Positions 26,626 through 36,087 of a stretch of 64,000 bases of DNA are shown piece by piece. The DNA comes from Microbispora bryophytorum (lineage in GTDB: Bacteria > Actinomycetota > Actinomycetes > Streptosporangiales > Streptosporangiaceae). The notes below the pieces were generated by a model, which was not told the DNA's origin, ran no database searches, and saw nothing but the letters and a program-made list of their open reading frames with translations. Numbering within the stretch: position 1 is the first letter of the stretch; each line of letters opens with the position of its first letter. Position numbers and translations under genes: made by a program. The stretch spans positions 1 to 64,000 of the forward strand of contig NZ_VIRL01000030.1 in assembly GCF_006874465.1 (NCBI RefSeq), written 5' to 3'.

Positions 26626-27642
26626 GTGACGAACGGACGACGGCCTCACGCCCTGCTGGTCATGGACCCCGCGACGTTCGCCGTGCAGTTCCAGGAGCCC
26701 CAGCTCCGCCGGTTGCACGGTCTGGTCGAGCTTGGCGAACCGATCGTGACCGGCGATCTCGACGCATCGCACATACGGCGCCGGCTGCGCGAGATCGAGG
26801 TGCTGATGACCTCGTGGGGCTGCCCGCCGTTGACGGCCGAACGGCTGTCCGACGCCCCGCGGCTGCGAGCGGTCTTCCATTGCGCGGGCACGGTGCGCGA
26901 CTTCGTCACCGACGAGGTCTGGCGCCGGGGCATCCTGGTCACCAACGCCGCCGACGAGAACGCCATCCCGGTCGCCGAGTTCACCCTCGCCGCGATCATC
27001 TTCGCGGGCAAGAAGGCCCCGTTCCTCGCGCAGGACGCGCGCAGGCACCGGCAGGACTGGTCGTACGCCGCGCGCCGCGGAGAGCTGTCCAACCGGGGAC
27101 GGACGATCGGCGTCGTGGGTTTCTCCCGGGTGGGACGCCGGGTCGTCGAACGGCTCCGGAGCCTGGAGGTCGACGTCCTCGTCGCGGACCCCTACGCGGA
27201 CGCGGCCCAGGTGAGCGCCGCGGGCGCCCGCCTGGTGCGACTGCCCGAACTGCTGCCGCGCTCCGACGTGCTCACGCTCCACGTGCCCGCGCTTCCGTCC
27301 ACCCACCACCTCATCGGAGCGGCCGAGCTGGCCCTGCTGCCCGACGGCGCGACCGTGATCAACACGGCGCGCGGCACGGTCCTGGACACCTCGGCCCTGG
27401 AGCGCGAGTGCGCCCGGAGCCGCCTCGACGCGATCCTCGACGTAACCGACCCGGAGCCGCTCCCGGCGGGCTCACCGCTGTACGACCTGCCCAATGTCAT
27501 GATCACCCCCCACATCGCCGGATCGCTCGGATCGGAGACCCGGCGAATGAGCGAGAGCGCTCTCGATGAGCTCGAGCGCTACCTGTCCGGTCAACCGCCC
27601 CGCGCGATCGTGACCGCCGACGAGTTCAAGGTCAGCGCCTGA
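26626..27642 (+). CDS. D-isomer-specific 2-hydroxyacid dehydrogenase
   Basis: NAD(P)-dependent dehydrogenase of 338 aa. The cofactor domain shows TIGVVGFSRVGRRVVERL (a GxSxxG variant of the GxGxxG loop), and the catalytic set includes arginine in VINTARGTVLD, an acidic residue after LDVTDPEPLP and histidine in NVMITPHIAGS. GTG start with AAGGA 6 nt upstream. It heads an operon with a solute-binding protein, two permeases, a DUF624 protein and an isomerase-like protein, so its substrate is probably a sugar-acid derivative. An exact substrate cannot be assigned. Confidence 0.85.
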   Translation: MTNGRRPHALLVMDPATFAVQFQEPQLRRLHGLVELGEPIVTGDLDASHIRRRLREIEVLMTSWGCPPLTAERLSDAPRLRAVFHCAGTVRDFVTDEVWRRGILVTNAADENAIPVAEFTLAAIIFAGKKAPFLAQDARRHRQDWSYAARRGELSNRGRTIGVVGFSRVGRRVVERLRSLEVDVLVADPYADAAQVSAAGARLVRLPELLPRSDVLTLHVPALPSTHHLIGAAELALLPDGATVINTARGTVLDTSALERECARSRLDAILDVTDPEPLPAGSPLYDLPNVMITPHIAGSLGSETRRMSESALDELERYLSGQPPRAIVTADEFKVSA

Positions 27643-27669
27643 CCCGGCGCAGGAAAGGAGACCGGATCG

Positions 27670-28962
27670 ATGATCGCTTCGACCAGAGCAGGAAGAGTCC
27701 GCCGTTTCGCCAGGTTCGCGGGAGCGGCGGTCGCGCTCACGTTGGCTCTGACCGCGTGCGGCCGCGGTTCCGACGAGCCGGCGAGCGACGGGGCTGTCAC
27801 CCTGACCGTCGCCGTGTGGAACCTCGCCAAGACCCCCGAGTTCACCGCCCTGTTCGACGCCTTCCAGCGGGCGAACCCCGGCATCACGATCAAGCCGGTG
27901 GACATCCTCGCCGACGATTACCCCGACAAGGTCACGACCATGCTCGCGGGCGGGGACCGGACCGACGTCATCACGATGAAGAACGTCACGGACTACTCGC
28001 GCTACTCCAACCGCGGGCAGCTCCTGGACATCACCGATCTGGTCACGCCGACCGACACCTCGAAGCTGGCCGGCCTTCCCGCGTTCAACGTGAGCGACAA
28101 GTACTACGCGCTGCCCTACCGACAGGACTTCTGGCTGCTGTACTACAACAAGAAGTACTTCGAGAAGGCGGGCGTCGCGATGCCCGAGCAGCTGACCTGG
28201 GACGAGTACGCCAAGCTTGCCCGGAGCCTCGTGCACGACGAGGGAGGCAAGAAGGTCTACGGCACCTACCACCACACGTGGCGGTCGGTGGTGCAGGCCA
28301 TCGCCGCCGCGCAGACAGGCGGCGACCAGCTCGGCGGCGACTACTCCTTCTTCAAGGACCAGTACGAGATGGCGCTCGGGCTGCAGAAGGACGGCGCGAC
28401 CCTCGACTTCGGCACCGCGACGTCACAGAAGTCGGACTACAGGACCATGTTCGAGAGCGGCGCCACGGCGATGCTGCCGATGGGCACCTGGTACATCTCC
28501 GGCATCCTTGAGCAGAAGCAGAAGGGTGCCACGGACGTCGACTGGGCCCTGGCGCCGATGCCGCAGCGGCCGGGAGCCACCGGCGTGACCACGTTCGGCT
28601 CGCCGACCGCCTTCGCGGTGAACAAGCGGGCCGTGCACGCGGACGCGGCCAAGAAGTTCGTGCGGTTCGCCGCGGGCCAGGGCGGCGCCGAGGCGATCAG
28701 CAAGGTGGGCGTGGTCCCGGCCCTGCAGAGCCCCGAGATCACCAAGGCGTACTTCTCGCTCAAGGGGATGCCCGCCGACGAGTTGTCGCAGAAGGCGTTC
28801 CAGCCCGACAAGGTCGTGCTGGAGATGCCGGTCAGTGAGCACACCTCCGACGTCGACACGATTCTCAACGAGGAGCACGAGCTCATCATGGTCGGCGACA
28901 AGTCGATCGACGAGGGCATCCGCTCGATGGGCGACCGCGTCAAGAGCGAAGTGCTCAACTAG
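27670..28962 (+). CDS. ABC transporter sugar-binding lipoprotein
   Basis: Extracellular substrate-binding protein of 430 aa, family 1 (CUT1). Twin-arginine-poor lipoprotein signal with lipobox LTAC and the lipidated cysteine at residue 30. Typical motifs are VTLTVAVWNLAKTPEFTALF, ANPGITIKPVDI, YALPYRQDFWLLYYNKKYFE and GATAMLPMGTWYISG. It lies 27 nt after the dehydrogenase and 53 nt before the first permease. Ligand is unknown; oligosaccharides or uronides are suggested by context. Confidence 0.9.
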   Translation: MIASTRAGRVRRFARFAGAAVALTLALTACGRGSDEPASDGAVTLTVAVWNLAKTPEFTALFDAFQRANPGITIKPVDILADDYPDKVTTMLAGGDRTDVITMKNVTDYSRYSNRGQLLDITDLVTPTDTSKLAGLPAFNVSDKYYALPYRQDFWLLYYNKKYFEKAGVAMPEQLTWDEYAKLARSLVHDEGGKKVYGTYHHTWRSVVQAIAAAQTGGDQLGGDYSFFKDQYEMALGLQKDGATLDFGTATSQKSDYRTMFESGATAMLPMGTWYISGILEQKQKGATDVDWALAPMPQRPGATGVTTFGSPTAFAVNKRAVHADAAKKFVRFAAGQGGAEAISKVGVVPALQSPEITKAYFSLKGMPADELSQKAFQPDKVVLEMPVSEHTSDVDTILNEEHELIMVGDKSIDEGIRSMGDRVKSEVLN

Positions 28963-29015
28963 CGGAGGCGCCGCGCGCATCTCGGTGAAGGAGCAGGAGG
29001 ACTCGAAGGACGGCC

Positions 29016-29936
29016 ATGGCTCATGTGATAACGCAACCAGCGCCCGAGGACTCGCGACGAAGACGACGTGCCTGGCGCGGCATCCTCATCGGATGGAGCT
29101 TCATCCTCCCGAACTTCCTCGGCTTCGCCCTGTTCACCCTGGTTCCGATGCTCGCGGCGTTCGCGCTGGCGTTCCTGAAATGGGACTCCTACAACACGCC
29201 GGAGTGGGTGGGCCTGGAGAACTTCCGGCGGCTCCTGCGTGACGAGAACTTCTTCGTCGCCCTCCGCAACACCCTTTACTACGCGGCCGGCCACATCCCG
29301 CTCACGCTGGCGGCGGCGCTCGGCCTGGCGATCGCGCTCGACCGCAAGCTCCGCGGGGTGCAGTTCTTCCGCACCGCGGCGTTCTTCCCCTACATCACCT
29401 CTCTGGTCGCGGTGGCCGTCGTGTGGAACATGTTGTTCAACCCGACGGCCGGACCGGTCAACCAGGTCCTCCACGCGTTCGGCGTCGACGACCCGCCCCG
29501 GTGGGTGGCCAGCACGGACTGGGCGATGCCCGCGGTGATCGTCACGAGCGTGTGGCGGGACATGGGCTACTACATGGTGCTCTTCCTCGCCGGTCTGCAG
29601 ACGATTCCCAAGGAGTACCACGAGGCCGCCCGGGTGGACGGCGCGAACTCCTGGCAGCGCTTCTGGCGGATCACCCTGCCGTGCCTGCGTCCCACGACGT
29701 TCTTCGTCGTCGTCATGCTGACGATCCAGAGTTTCAAGGTGCTCGACCTCATCGTGGTCATGACCGACGGCGGGCCCGGCCGCAGCACGCTGGTCCTGGC
29801 CCAGCTCGTCTACCGTGAGGGCATCACCAAGGGACGGTTCGGCTACTCCTCGGCCATCGCGCTGGTGCTCTTCGTCATCGTGCTCACCGTGACCGTCGTC
29901 CAGTTCCGCCTCAACGAACGGAGGAGCGACCGATGA
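29016..29936 (+). CDS. ABC transporter permease, MalF/UgpA type
   Basis: First membrane subunit of the CUT1 sugar importer, 306 aa with six predicted membrane segments starting at about residue 24 (GILIGWSFILPNFLGFALFT). The EAA loop EYHEAARVDGANSWQRFWRI is clear. ATG at 29016 with AAGGA upstream; its stop overlaps the second permease as ATGA. No ATPase subunit is encoded in the operon, so a shared MsiK-type ATPase is expected to energise it. Confidence 0.9.
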   Translation: MAHVITQPAPEDSRRRRRAWRGILIGWSFILPNFLGFALFTLVPMLAAFALAFLKWDSYNTPEWVGLENFRRLLRDENFFVALRNTLYYAAGHIPLTLAAALGLAIALDRKLRGVQFFRTAAFFPYITSLVAVAVVWNMLFNPTAGPVNQVLHAFGVDDPPRWVASTDWAMPAVIVTSVWRDMGYYMVLFLAGLQTIPKEYHEAARVDGANSWQRFWRITLPCLRPTTFFVVVMLTIQSFKVLDLIVVMTDGGPGRSTLVLAQLVYREGITKGRFGYSSAIALVLFVIVLTVTVVQFRLNERRSDR

Positions 29937-30832
29937 CCGCACTGCCCGACGCTCCCCCGGCCGTCGCCCCGCCCCGGTCACCCGGCCGATCCCCGGGCAC
30001 CCGTTCCCGGGGACCACGCCTGGTCAGGACGGCGCTGGCGTACGTGTGCCTCCTCGCTGTGGCCCTGCTCGTGCTGGTGCCGTTCGCGTGGATGGTGTCG
30101 TCCTCGCTGAAACGGGACAACGAGGTCCTCACCGTTCCCATCGAGTGGATCCCACGGGAGTTCCGCTGGTCGAACTTCGCCGAGATCTGGGACCGGATCC
30201 CGATGCTGACCTACCTGGGCAACTCGGCCTTCCTGTCGGTCGCCATCACCGTCCTGCAGGTGCTGACCGGCAGCTTCGCCGCCTACGGGTTCTCCAAGGT
30301 GCGCTTTCCCGGTAGAGACGCGTTGTTCCTGGCCTACATCGCCACCATCGCGGTGCCCTGGCAGGCGTACATGGTGCCGCAGTACATCATGATGCAGCGC
30401 GCGGAGCTCACCGACACCTACTGGTCGATCATCCTGCTGCAGGCGTTCGGCGCGTTCGGCGTCTTTCTCATGCGGCAGTACTACATGTCGATCCCGGACG
30501 ACCTGTGCGAGGCCGCACGGATCGACGGCCTGAGCGAGTACGGCATCTACGTGCGCATCATGCTGCCGCTGTCGAAACCGGCGCTCGCGAGCCTCGCCCT
30601 GCTCACGTTCGTGAACACGTGGAACGACTACATGGGGCCGTTCATCTATCTGACGAGCAACGACCTGTGGACCGTCCAGCTCGGCTTGCGCTCGTTCGTC
30701 GGTCAGTACGACGCCGAGTACGCGATGATCATGACGGGCGCGGTGCTGTCGGTGCTGCCGATCCTGGTCGTCTTCCTGTTCGGGCAGCGGTATTTCATCC
30801 GCGGTATCGCGACGAGCGGACTCAAGGGATGA
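29933..30832 (+). CDS. ABC transporter permease, MalG/UgpE type
   Basis: Second membrane subunit of the importer, 299 aa with six membrane segments. The EAA loop is LCEAARIDGLSEYGIYVRIM, and the C-terminal LFGQRYFIRGIATSGLKG is the usual end of this family (compare GAVKG-type tails). ATGA overlaps on both sides couple it to the first permease and to the DUF624 gene. Confidence 0.92.
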   Translation: MTALPDAPPAVAPPRSPGRSPGTRSRGPRLVRTALAYVCLLAVALLVLVPFAWMVSSSLKRDNEVLTVPIEWIPREFRWSNFAEIWDRIPMLTYLGNSAFLSVAITVLQVLTGSFAAYGFSKVRFPGRDALFLAYIATIAVPWQAYMVPQYIMMQRAELTDTYWSIILLQAFGAFGVFLMRQYYMSIPDDLCEAARIDGLSEYGIYVRIMLPLSKPALASLALLTFVNTWNDYMGPFIYLTSNDLWTVQLGLRSFVGQYDAEYAMIMTGAVLSVLPILVVFLFGQRYFIRGIATSGLKG

Positions 30833-31539
30833 GCGCCTACGGCGGCGGGCGGGCGCCGCGCCTGCTCAGGCCGGCCCGGCAGGAGACGTACGAGAAGCTG
30901 TTCTCCACCGTCTACGTCGGGCTCATGATCAACGTCCTGCTCGCCGTGACGTGCGCACCACTCCTCGCCGCGCTCGCGATCGTGAAGGACCCGCTCGCGT
31001 CGTGGCCCTTCTTCGCCGTGCTGTCGTTGCCGTGCGGGCCGGCGCTGGCCGGGGCCTTCGGATGCTTCGCCGGGCTCGTTGAGGGATCGACGGACGTGCT
31101 GCGCGCGTTCTGGTGCTCGTACCGGCGGGCGGCGCGGCAGGCGTTCCTTCTCTGGGCGGGTGGTACGGCGGCCGTGAGCGTGCTGGTCGTGGACATGGCC
31201 GCCGTCACGCCCACAGGGTGGGGACCGGCTCTGGTCCCGTTTTTCCTCACGGTGTCGGCGCTGGTGGTGACGGTGGTGCTCGCGTTCCTGGTGCTGCTGG
31301 CCGAAGCATCGGGGCCGGTGCGGCTGCGCCCTCTCATGCTGCCCTGCCTCTACCTCGTGGTCCGGCGCTGGTACCTGTCCGTCCTCGACATCGCCGTGCT
31401 CGGCCTGGCCGTGTCCGTCGTCCTGTTGAAGCCGGTGGCAGGTATCTTCCTCGCGTGCTCTCCCCTGCTGTACGTCGTCTGGGCCACCACGCGGTTCGCC
31501 GTCGCCCCGGTCCTTTCCCGGCACCGGCAGGAGACGTGA
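30829..31539 (+). CDS. DUF624-like membrane protein
   Basis: Integral membrane protein of 236 aa with about five hydrophobic segments (for example VGLMINVLLAVTCAPLLAAL and LVPFFLTVSALVVTVVLAFL) and an N-terminal ETYEKLFSTVYVG resembling DUF624/YesL proteins. YesL-like proteins accompany CUT1 sugar importers, with unknown role. ATG at 30829 overlaps the permease stop as ATGA; the much longer frame from 30505 is antisense-frame through the permease and is rejected. Confidence 0.75.
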   Translation: MSAYGGGRAPRLLRPARQETYEKLFSTVYVGLMINVLLAVTCAPLLAALAIVKDPLASWPFFAVLSLPCGPALAGAFGCFAGLVEGSTDVLRAFWCSYRRAARQAFLLWAGGTAAVSVLVVDMAAVTPTGWGPALVPFFLTVSALVVTVVLAFLVLLAEASGPVRLRPLMLPCLYLVVRRWYLSVLDIAVLGLAVSVVLLKPVAGIFLACSPLLYVVWATTRFAVAPVLSRHRQET

Positions 31540-32352
31540 TTGGGCACGAACACGCGGCTACTGACGGCGGGGATGTGCAGTGTCACCTATCGGCCGCTTC
31601 ACCCGGAGCGGATCATCACGATGGCCCGGCAGGCCGGGCTCCAGCACATCGAGTGGGGTCAGGACGCCCACGTGCGGCTCGGTGACGAGGCGCAGGCCCG
31701 CCGCCTGGGCGAAGCGACGAGAGCGGCGGGGCTTTCCGTCTCGGCCCTGGGATCGTATTACCGGGCGGGCGTCCCCTCCGACCCGGACGAGGCCGATCGC
31801 CTGTGGCGGCGGGTGCTGGTCGCCGCCCGCGCTCTGGGCGCACCCCGGGTCCGGGTCTGGGCGGGAAACCTGGCCTCCGCGTACACCGGTCCTGCCGATC
31901 GCCGCAGAACGCTCGACCGCCTGAAGCGGTGCGTGGACAGCGCAGGGGACATCGTGGTCGCCACCGAGTTCCACGCCGACACGCTCACCGACGAGATCGG
32001 ATCCGCGCTGTCGATGCTGGACGAGGTTCCCGGGTTGCGGACCTACTGGCAGCCGCCGAACGGCATGCCGGACGACGAGGCTGTGGCGGGACTGGGGGCC
32101 GTGCTGGACCGCGTGGACGCGGTGCATGTCTTCAGCTGGTGGCCCACGTCGGAGGATCGCCGTCCGCTCCATCACCGCGCGGCACTGTGGCGGGCGGCCA
32201 TGAGCATGCTGGCCTCGACCGGCAGGAGGATCGACGCCGCCCTCGAGTTCGTCCCCGGCGACGACCCCGGCATGCTGACCGGTGAGGCCGCCACCCTGCG
32301 CCGCTACGTGACCGAGTTCTCGGGAGACCCGGCCCCCGAGGGGGCCGGATGA
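31540..32352 (+). CDS. Sugar phosphate isomerase/epimerase-like TIM-barrel enzyme
   Basis: Second AP-endonuclease-2-type barrel in the region, 270 aa. Motifs are LQHIEWGQDAHVRLGD, RVRVWAGNLASAYTG, IVVATEFHADTLTDEIGSAL, LRTYWQPPN and AVHVFSWWP. The TTG start at 31540 follows the DUF624 stop directly, with AGGAGA 6 nt upstream; ATG at 31573 is an alternative. Last gene of the transporter operon, probably acting on the imported sugar. Metal-site residues are plausible (E, H, D, H) but the reaction is unknown. Confidence 0.75.
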   Translation: MGTNTRLLTAGMCSVTYRPLHPERIITMARQAGLQHIEWGQDAHVRLGDEAQARRLGEATRAAGLSVSALGSYYRAGVPSDPDEADRLWRRVLVAARALGAPRVRVWAGNLASAYTGPADRRRTLDRLKRCVDSAGDIVVATEFHADTLTDEIGSALSMLDEVPGLRTYWQPPNGMPDDEAVAGLGAVLDRVDAVHVFSWWPTSEDRRPLHHRAALWRAAMSMLASTGRRIDAALEFVPGDDPGMLTGEAATLRRYVTEFSGDPAPEGAG

Positions 32353-32497
32353 CCACGCCGGACGCCCGGCGTGCATATCGGCTGTAAAACCCCCGCCGAA
32401 GCCTTCAGCGATCACCTGCTCCCCAGGAGTACACCGCGGCCCGCTACCAGGCTGAATGCGCCCGGCAGACGGGAGCGGACGCGGGCCGGTGCGGCGA

Positions 32498-32525
32498 GGG
32501 AGCGGGCCCGAGGGCGCCCGCTCCC
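32498..32525. terminator. Hairpin between convergent genes
   Basis: Perfect 10-bp stem GGGAGCGGGC at 32498-32507 and GCCCGCTCCC at 32516-32525 with an 8-nt loop, between the transporter operon and the xylanase gene. Confidence 0.7.
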
Positions 32526-32566
32526 CGCTCACGCGTCGCCGCGCTGTGCACACACGGTCGTGCCGG

Positions 32567-33673
32567 TCAGCCGGCGGTGCAGGCCGAGCCGTTGAGGCTG
32601 AAGGCCGAGGGGTTGGGGTTGCTGCCGGAGTAGGTGCCCTGGAAACCGAACGAGGTGGTGGCGCCGGGGGCCAGCGAGCCGTTGTAGGACACGTTGCGCG
32701 CGGTCACCGACGAGCCGCTCTGGCTCACCGTGGCGTTCCAGGAGTTGGTGATCTGCTGGCTGCCGGAGAAGGACCAGGCCAGCGTCCAGCCGTTGATCGC
32801 GCTGCCGCCGGTGTTGGTGACGGCCACCTCGGCGGTGAAGCCGTTGTTCCACTCGTTCTTCACGTAGGACACGCGGCACGCGCCGGTGCCTCCCGGAGAG
32901 GAGGGCGAGACCGAGGGCGAGGGGCGGGGGGAAGGCGAGGCCGAGGGCGAGCGCGAGGGCGAGGGCGACGGCGAGGGATCGCTCGTGCCGGCGATGGTGA
33001 TGTTGGAGTTGCCGCTGCTCTGGTAGCCCTCGGTGGCGAGGATCTGGTAGTCGTGGTTGCCCAGCGACATGCCGGCGCGGGCCCAGGCGTCGAAGTGGTT
33101 GCCGACGGTGATGCTTCCGCCGGTCCTCTTCTGCTGGCGGACGCTCCAGTACTGGTTGAAGGTCTGGTTGCCGTCGATGGACGGCGCGTTGTAGCGGGTG
33201 GTCTGGTAGATGTCGTAGGTGCCGCCGTCGGAGGTCACGGTGCCCTTGAAGGTGCCCGTGGGCCGGTAGGTCCCCCAGTTGTCGACGATGTAGTACTCCA
33301 CCAGCGGGCTCCGCGTCCACCCGTACAACGCCAGGTAGGCGTTGCCCGAGGGGTTGAAGCTGCCCGAGTAGTTCACCGTCCTGCGGCCGCCGGGCTTCCA
33401 GCCCTTACCGGCGACGAAGTTGCCGGTGTTGCGCCAGGAGGTGCTGTAGTTTCCGCCCGAGCCCAACTCCATGGACACCGTGCCCTGGCTGTCGGTCCAG
33501 AACGAGAAGAAGTAGCCGTTGTTGGTGCCGGTCTGGTTCGTGGTGACCGCCGCGTCGGCGACGCCGGGCAGCATCGCCACAGCCGCGGCCAGCGCCACGG
33601 CGCAGACGCGGGCGACGAACAGCCGCACACCGCCGCGCCCGCGGCTTCTCATCCGGACGGGAATCTGATTCAT
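32567..33673 (-). CDS. Secreted GH11 endo-1,4-beta-xylanase with CBM2
   Basis: Xylan-cleaving exoenzyme of 368 aa. Signal peptide to about residue 41 (GVADA). GH11 jelly-roll from about 45 to 225, with the nucleophile in [13 protein letters not shown] (E126) and acid/base in [12 protein letters not shown] (E215), and the family stretch [19 protein letters not shown] Pro-Ser-Arg linker (about 231-263) leads to a CBM2 cellulose/xylan-binding module (about 265-368) with two cysteines near its ends ([15 protein letters not shown] and NGSACTAG). ATG at 33673 with GGAGGAAG upstream. Confidence 0.95.
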   Translation of the reverse strand: MNQIPVRMRSRGRGGVRLFVARVCAVALAAAVAMLPGVADAAVTTNQTGTNNGYFFSFWTDSQGTVSMELGSGGNYSTSWRNTGNFVAGKGWKPGGRRTVNYSGSFNPSGNAYLALYGWTRSPLVEYYIVDNWGTYRPTGTFKGTVTSDGGTYDIYQTTRYNAPSIDGNQTFNQYWSVRQQKRTGGSITVGNHFDAWARAGMSLGNHDYQILATEGYQSSGNSNITIAGTSDPSPSPSPSRSPSASPSPRPSPSVSPSSPGGTGACRVSYVKNEWNNGFTAEVAVTNTGGSAINGWTLAWSFSGSQQITNSWNATVSQSGSSVTARNVSYNGSLAPGATTSFGFQGTYSGSNPNPSAFSLNGSACTAG

Positions 33674-34295
33674 GTACGTGCTTCCTCCTCAACGGGCCGA
33701 CCGCGGCCGGCTACGTGACGCCGGCGGCCGGGGTGACGGCCGGGGTGACGGCCGGGATGCTGACCACCGCGCGACGGCGTCGCACACCGCGGCGGAGGTT
33801 GGCCGGTCATCACGCGGTCGCCGCCCTGAGGACCGTGTCGCGGTTCGTGGCCCGGATCGACAGTGGCGGCCTTCCGCGCGGGCGAAATTATCGGATAGAC
33901 GGCGAAAGTGTCAGGCCGGGCCCGCAGAGCTGTCAACGACTCGGGTAAGGTCACTTCCGCCCCGAGGGCCGTCTCGACGTATCGGTCCTGCTCAGCGGCG
34001 ATCAGCAAGTGGGCGGGGCCAGGCGGAGGCGTGAAAGTTACCTGAAATCCGCCGGGAACGGCCCGCGCGAACCGGGCCGCGATCGGTGCGCTCCCCGGGT
34101 TCCACGGCGCCACGGGCCGCGTCTTGGCAATTTCACCGGCGTGAGCAGGGGTTTTCCTCGGCCGTCCATCGCCCGAGGCCGATTCCGCCTCTCCCGTTGC
34201 GGGCGGACTGACATGCCCTGATGTGAATCTTGCCTCTCGTAAGGCTCCCTCGCTGTTTTCGGGCGGACCGTTGTCACTTCGGGCGAAAAATGGTC
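33674..34295. other. Gene-free region upstream of the xylanase
   Basis: About 620 bases with no supported gene. It includes two and a half tandem 12-bp units GGGTGACGGCCG at 33731-33760 near the xylanase promoter side. I could not identify a convincing operator. Confidence 0.4.
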
Positions 34296-34310
34296 GATAC
34301 TTTCGCCGAC

Positions 34311-34544
34311 GTGCCGATAACTTTCACACCAGCCGCGCTCCTGTTGGCAGAGCATGCGCGGCGGCGCCGGGCTCGGCTGCCGCCCACCGCGTCAGGCGTT
34401 ACCCACGACGTTCTGGACCGCACGGGCGAGGCGCGCAAGATCGACGCTTTCGAGGTGGTCGAGACCCACCCGGTTGCAGAGACCTTCCACCGGAGGGAAG
34501 GAAACCACCTCAGCCCACGCCGGCCACCCTTGGCGTACATGTAA
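34311..34544 (+). CDS. Possible small leaderless protein
   Basis: 77 codons from a GTG at 34311 to a stop at 34542-34544, beginning VPITFTPAALLLAEHARRRR. A GATACT box at 34296-34301 lies the right distance upstream for a leaderless mRNA, with a TTGTCA at 34271-34276 at 19-nt spacing. No recognised domain. The codon third positions are only moderately GC-rich, so it may be spurious. Confidence 0.3.
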   Translation: MPITFTPAALLLAEHARRRRARLPPTASGVTHDVLDRTGEARKIDAFEVVETHPVAETFHRREGNHLSPRRPPLAYM

Positions 34545-34558
34545 CTACTCACTGTAAT
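34530..34558 (+). promoter_or_regulatory. Promoter of the DUF6221-like gene
   Basis: TTGGCG at 34530-34535 and TGTAAT at 34553-34558 with 17-nt spacing. The predicted start falls next to the ATG at 34568 or a few bases before it, so the transcript is nearly leaderless. Confidence 0.5.
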
Positions 34559-34567
34559 CTCCTGGCC

Positions 34568-35077
34568 ATGACAATGATCAATCGGGGGACGCTCCTGGAG
34601 CTGATCCGAAACCGCCCTCTGCTTGCCGCGGAGCTCCTTGGGGACGCTCTGGCCTCCGGCGGCGAAGAACCGATCGACAGGGAAACACTCCTGCGGCGAT
34701 TGCCGCGGCTGGAGCTCACGAGCACGGACGAGCCGGCCATGGCCGCTCGCTACCGCGAGATCGTGGCCAACGCGCGCCGGGCCCGTGCGCACCAGGCGGA
34801 GACCGTGTTCGAGGGGTTGATCGCGTTCCTGCGTGCCCGTATCGGCGAGGGTCCGGACCAGACGTACGGGGCCGCGGACGCCGGGAAGCCCGACTCGCGC
34901 AAAGCGGAGCGGGACCTGGCGGCGAAACGGGACCGCGTGAATTTCCTGGAGTCCGTGCTCGTCAACGGGCTCTACCTGGCGCTGGAAGAACATGCCCAGG
35001 CAGAGCATCTGCTGAAACTGGAAGCATCGGCGTACAACTGGCATACCGACTACCAGGACGCCTGGCAGCCTGAGTGA
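34568..35077 (+). CDS. DUF6221-like conserved protein
   Basis: Cytoplasmic protein of 169 aa. The region from VFEGLIAFLRARIGEGPD through the coiled part KAERDLAAKRDRVNFLESVL to the end YNWHTDYQDAWQPE resembles DUF6221, whose members start with LVAFLRAR and end with ADHPDYREEW. The first 70 residues (LLELIRNRPLLAAELLGDAL) are not part of that domain and recall the start of Rpn-like or other RNRP proteins. Function unknown. ATG at 34574 is an alternative start. It stands alone with its own promoter. Confidence 0.55.
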   Translation: MTMINRGTLLELIRNRPLLAAELLGDALASGGEEPIDRETLLRRLPRLELTSTDEPAMAARYREIVANARRARAHQAETVFEGLIAFLRARIGEGPDQTYGAADAGKPDSRKAERDLAAKRDRVNFLESVLVNGLYLALEEHAQAEHLLKLEASAYNWHTDYQDAWQPE

Positions 35078-35156
35078 CGACTGCCAGGACGAAGACAGTG
35101 CGTCAAGGCCGTGGGTTGGTTGTGAGCGGCGCGGCGAGCAGCCCATACTGGTTGGA

Positions 35157-35384
35157 ATGAAGCCAGCCAGCGGCGCGTCCCGCCGTCACCTGCCCACCAG
35201 TCCCTTCAAGCCCCCGCCTCCCGCTCCGCCTCTTGAGCAGTTCAGTGTGAACGACCAGGTCACCCACGACCGATACGGTCTCGGTGTGGTCCTGGAAGTA
35301 GAGGACGGGGTGGCGGTGCTCGTCGATTTCCGATCACAGCAGGAACGCATCACTGCCCCGTTCAAGAAGCTGCACAAACTCTGA
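35157..35384 (+). CDS. Small conserved actinobacterial protein (KOW/CarD-like barrel)
   Basis: 75-aa protein. After a proline-rich N-terminus the core reads FSVNDQVTHDRYGLGVVLEV then VLVDFRSQQERITAPFKKL, a small beta-barrel pattern that I recall as a conserved short protein in many actinomycetes. CarD-like or KOW-like RNA/DNA contact is possible from the VTHxxYGxGxV motif, but function is not known. It has no partner genes. Confidence 0.6.
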   Translation: MKPASGASRRHLPTSPFKPPPPAPPLEQFSVNDQVTHDRYGLGVVLEVEDGVAVLVDFRSQQERITAPFKKLHKL

Positions 35385-35481
35385 GCCTGCTCTTCACCCT
35401 GCCTGCTCGTGATGTTCAGAGAGGGTGGCGGCACTCGAAGCCCGAGGCCGGTCGCCTCTTCCGCTACGGAAGAATGCGGGT

Positions 35482-36087
35482 ATGGCTGAACAGAGCATCT
35501 GGATGCAGAAGGTCGCCGCCGACCCCGATCACTCCACCTGGTTCATCGAGCGCTTCCGTTCCATGGCTCGCGCCGGTGACGACCTCGCCGGGGAGGCCCG
35601 CCTCGTGGATGCCATGATGCCGCGCCACGCCCGGATCCTTGACGCCGGCTGCGGATCCGGACGGATCGGTGGCGCGTTGGCCGAGGCCGGCCACGACGTC
35701 GTCGGCGTCGATGTCGACCCGGCACTGATCGACGCCGCCGAGCAGGACCACCCCGGGCCGCGATGGATGGTCGGCGACCTGGCCGAACTCGATCTTCCCG
35801 CGCAGGGCGTCTCCACGCCGTTCGACGCCATCGTCTGCGCCGGGAACGTGATGACGTTCCTCGCGCCGAGCACCCGTCGTGAGGTGCTGAGGCGGTTCCG
35901 TGCGCACCTCGCGCCGGAAGGCCGGGCCGCGATCGGCTTCGGCGCCGACCGCGGCTACGATTTCAGCGAGTTCCTCTCCGACGCGGCCGCGGCCGCGCTC
36001 GAACCCGACCTGCTGCTGTCCACCTGGGACCTGCGTCCGTTCAGGGACGACTCGAACTTCCTGGTCGCCCTCCTCCGCCCTGCCTGA
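35482..36087 (+). CDS. Class I SAM-dependent methyltransferase
   Basis: Methyltransferase of 201 aa. Motif I is ILDAGCGSGRIGGALAEAGH, motif II acid is VVGVDVDPALI, motif post-II is WMVGDLAELDLP and motif IV is FDAIVCAGNVMTFL. It has the compact length of small-molecule methyltransferases. The ATG at 35482 gives MAEQSIWMQKVAADPDHSTW, a family-like start. The substrate is unknown and there is no operon partner. Confidence 0.82.
   Translation: MAEQSIWMQKVAADPDHSTWFIERFRSMARAGDDLAGEARLVDAMMPRHARILDAGCGSGRIGGALAEAGHDVVGVDVDPALIDAAEQDHPGPRWMVGDLAELDLPAQGVSTPFDAIVCAGNVMTFLAPSTRREVLRRFRAHLAPEGRAAIGFGADRGYDFSEFLSDAAAAALEPDLLLSTWDLRPFRDDSNFLVALLRPA

Noticed and set aside
32456..33718. 420-residue plus-strand frame
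   Set aside because: Glycine/valine-rich antisense shadow of the xylanase gene.
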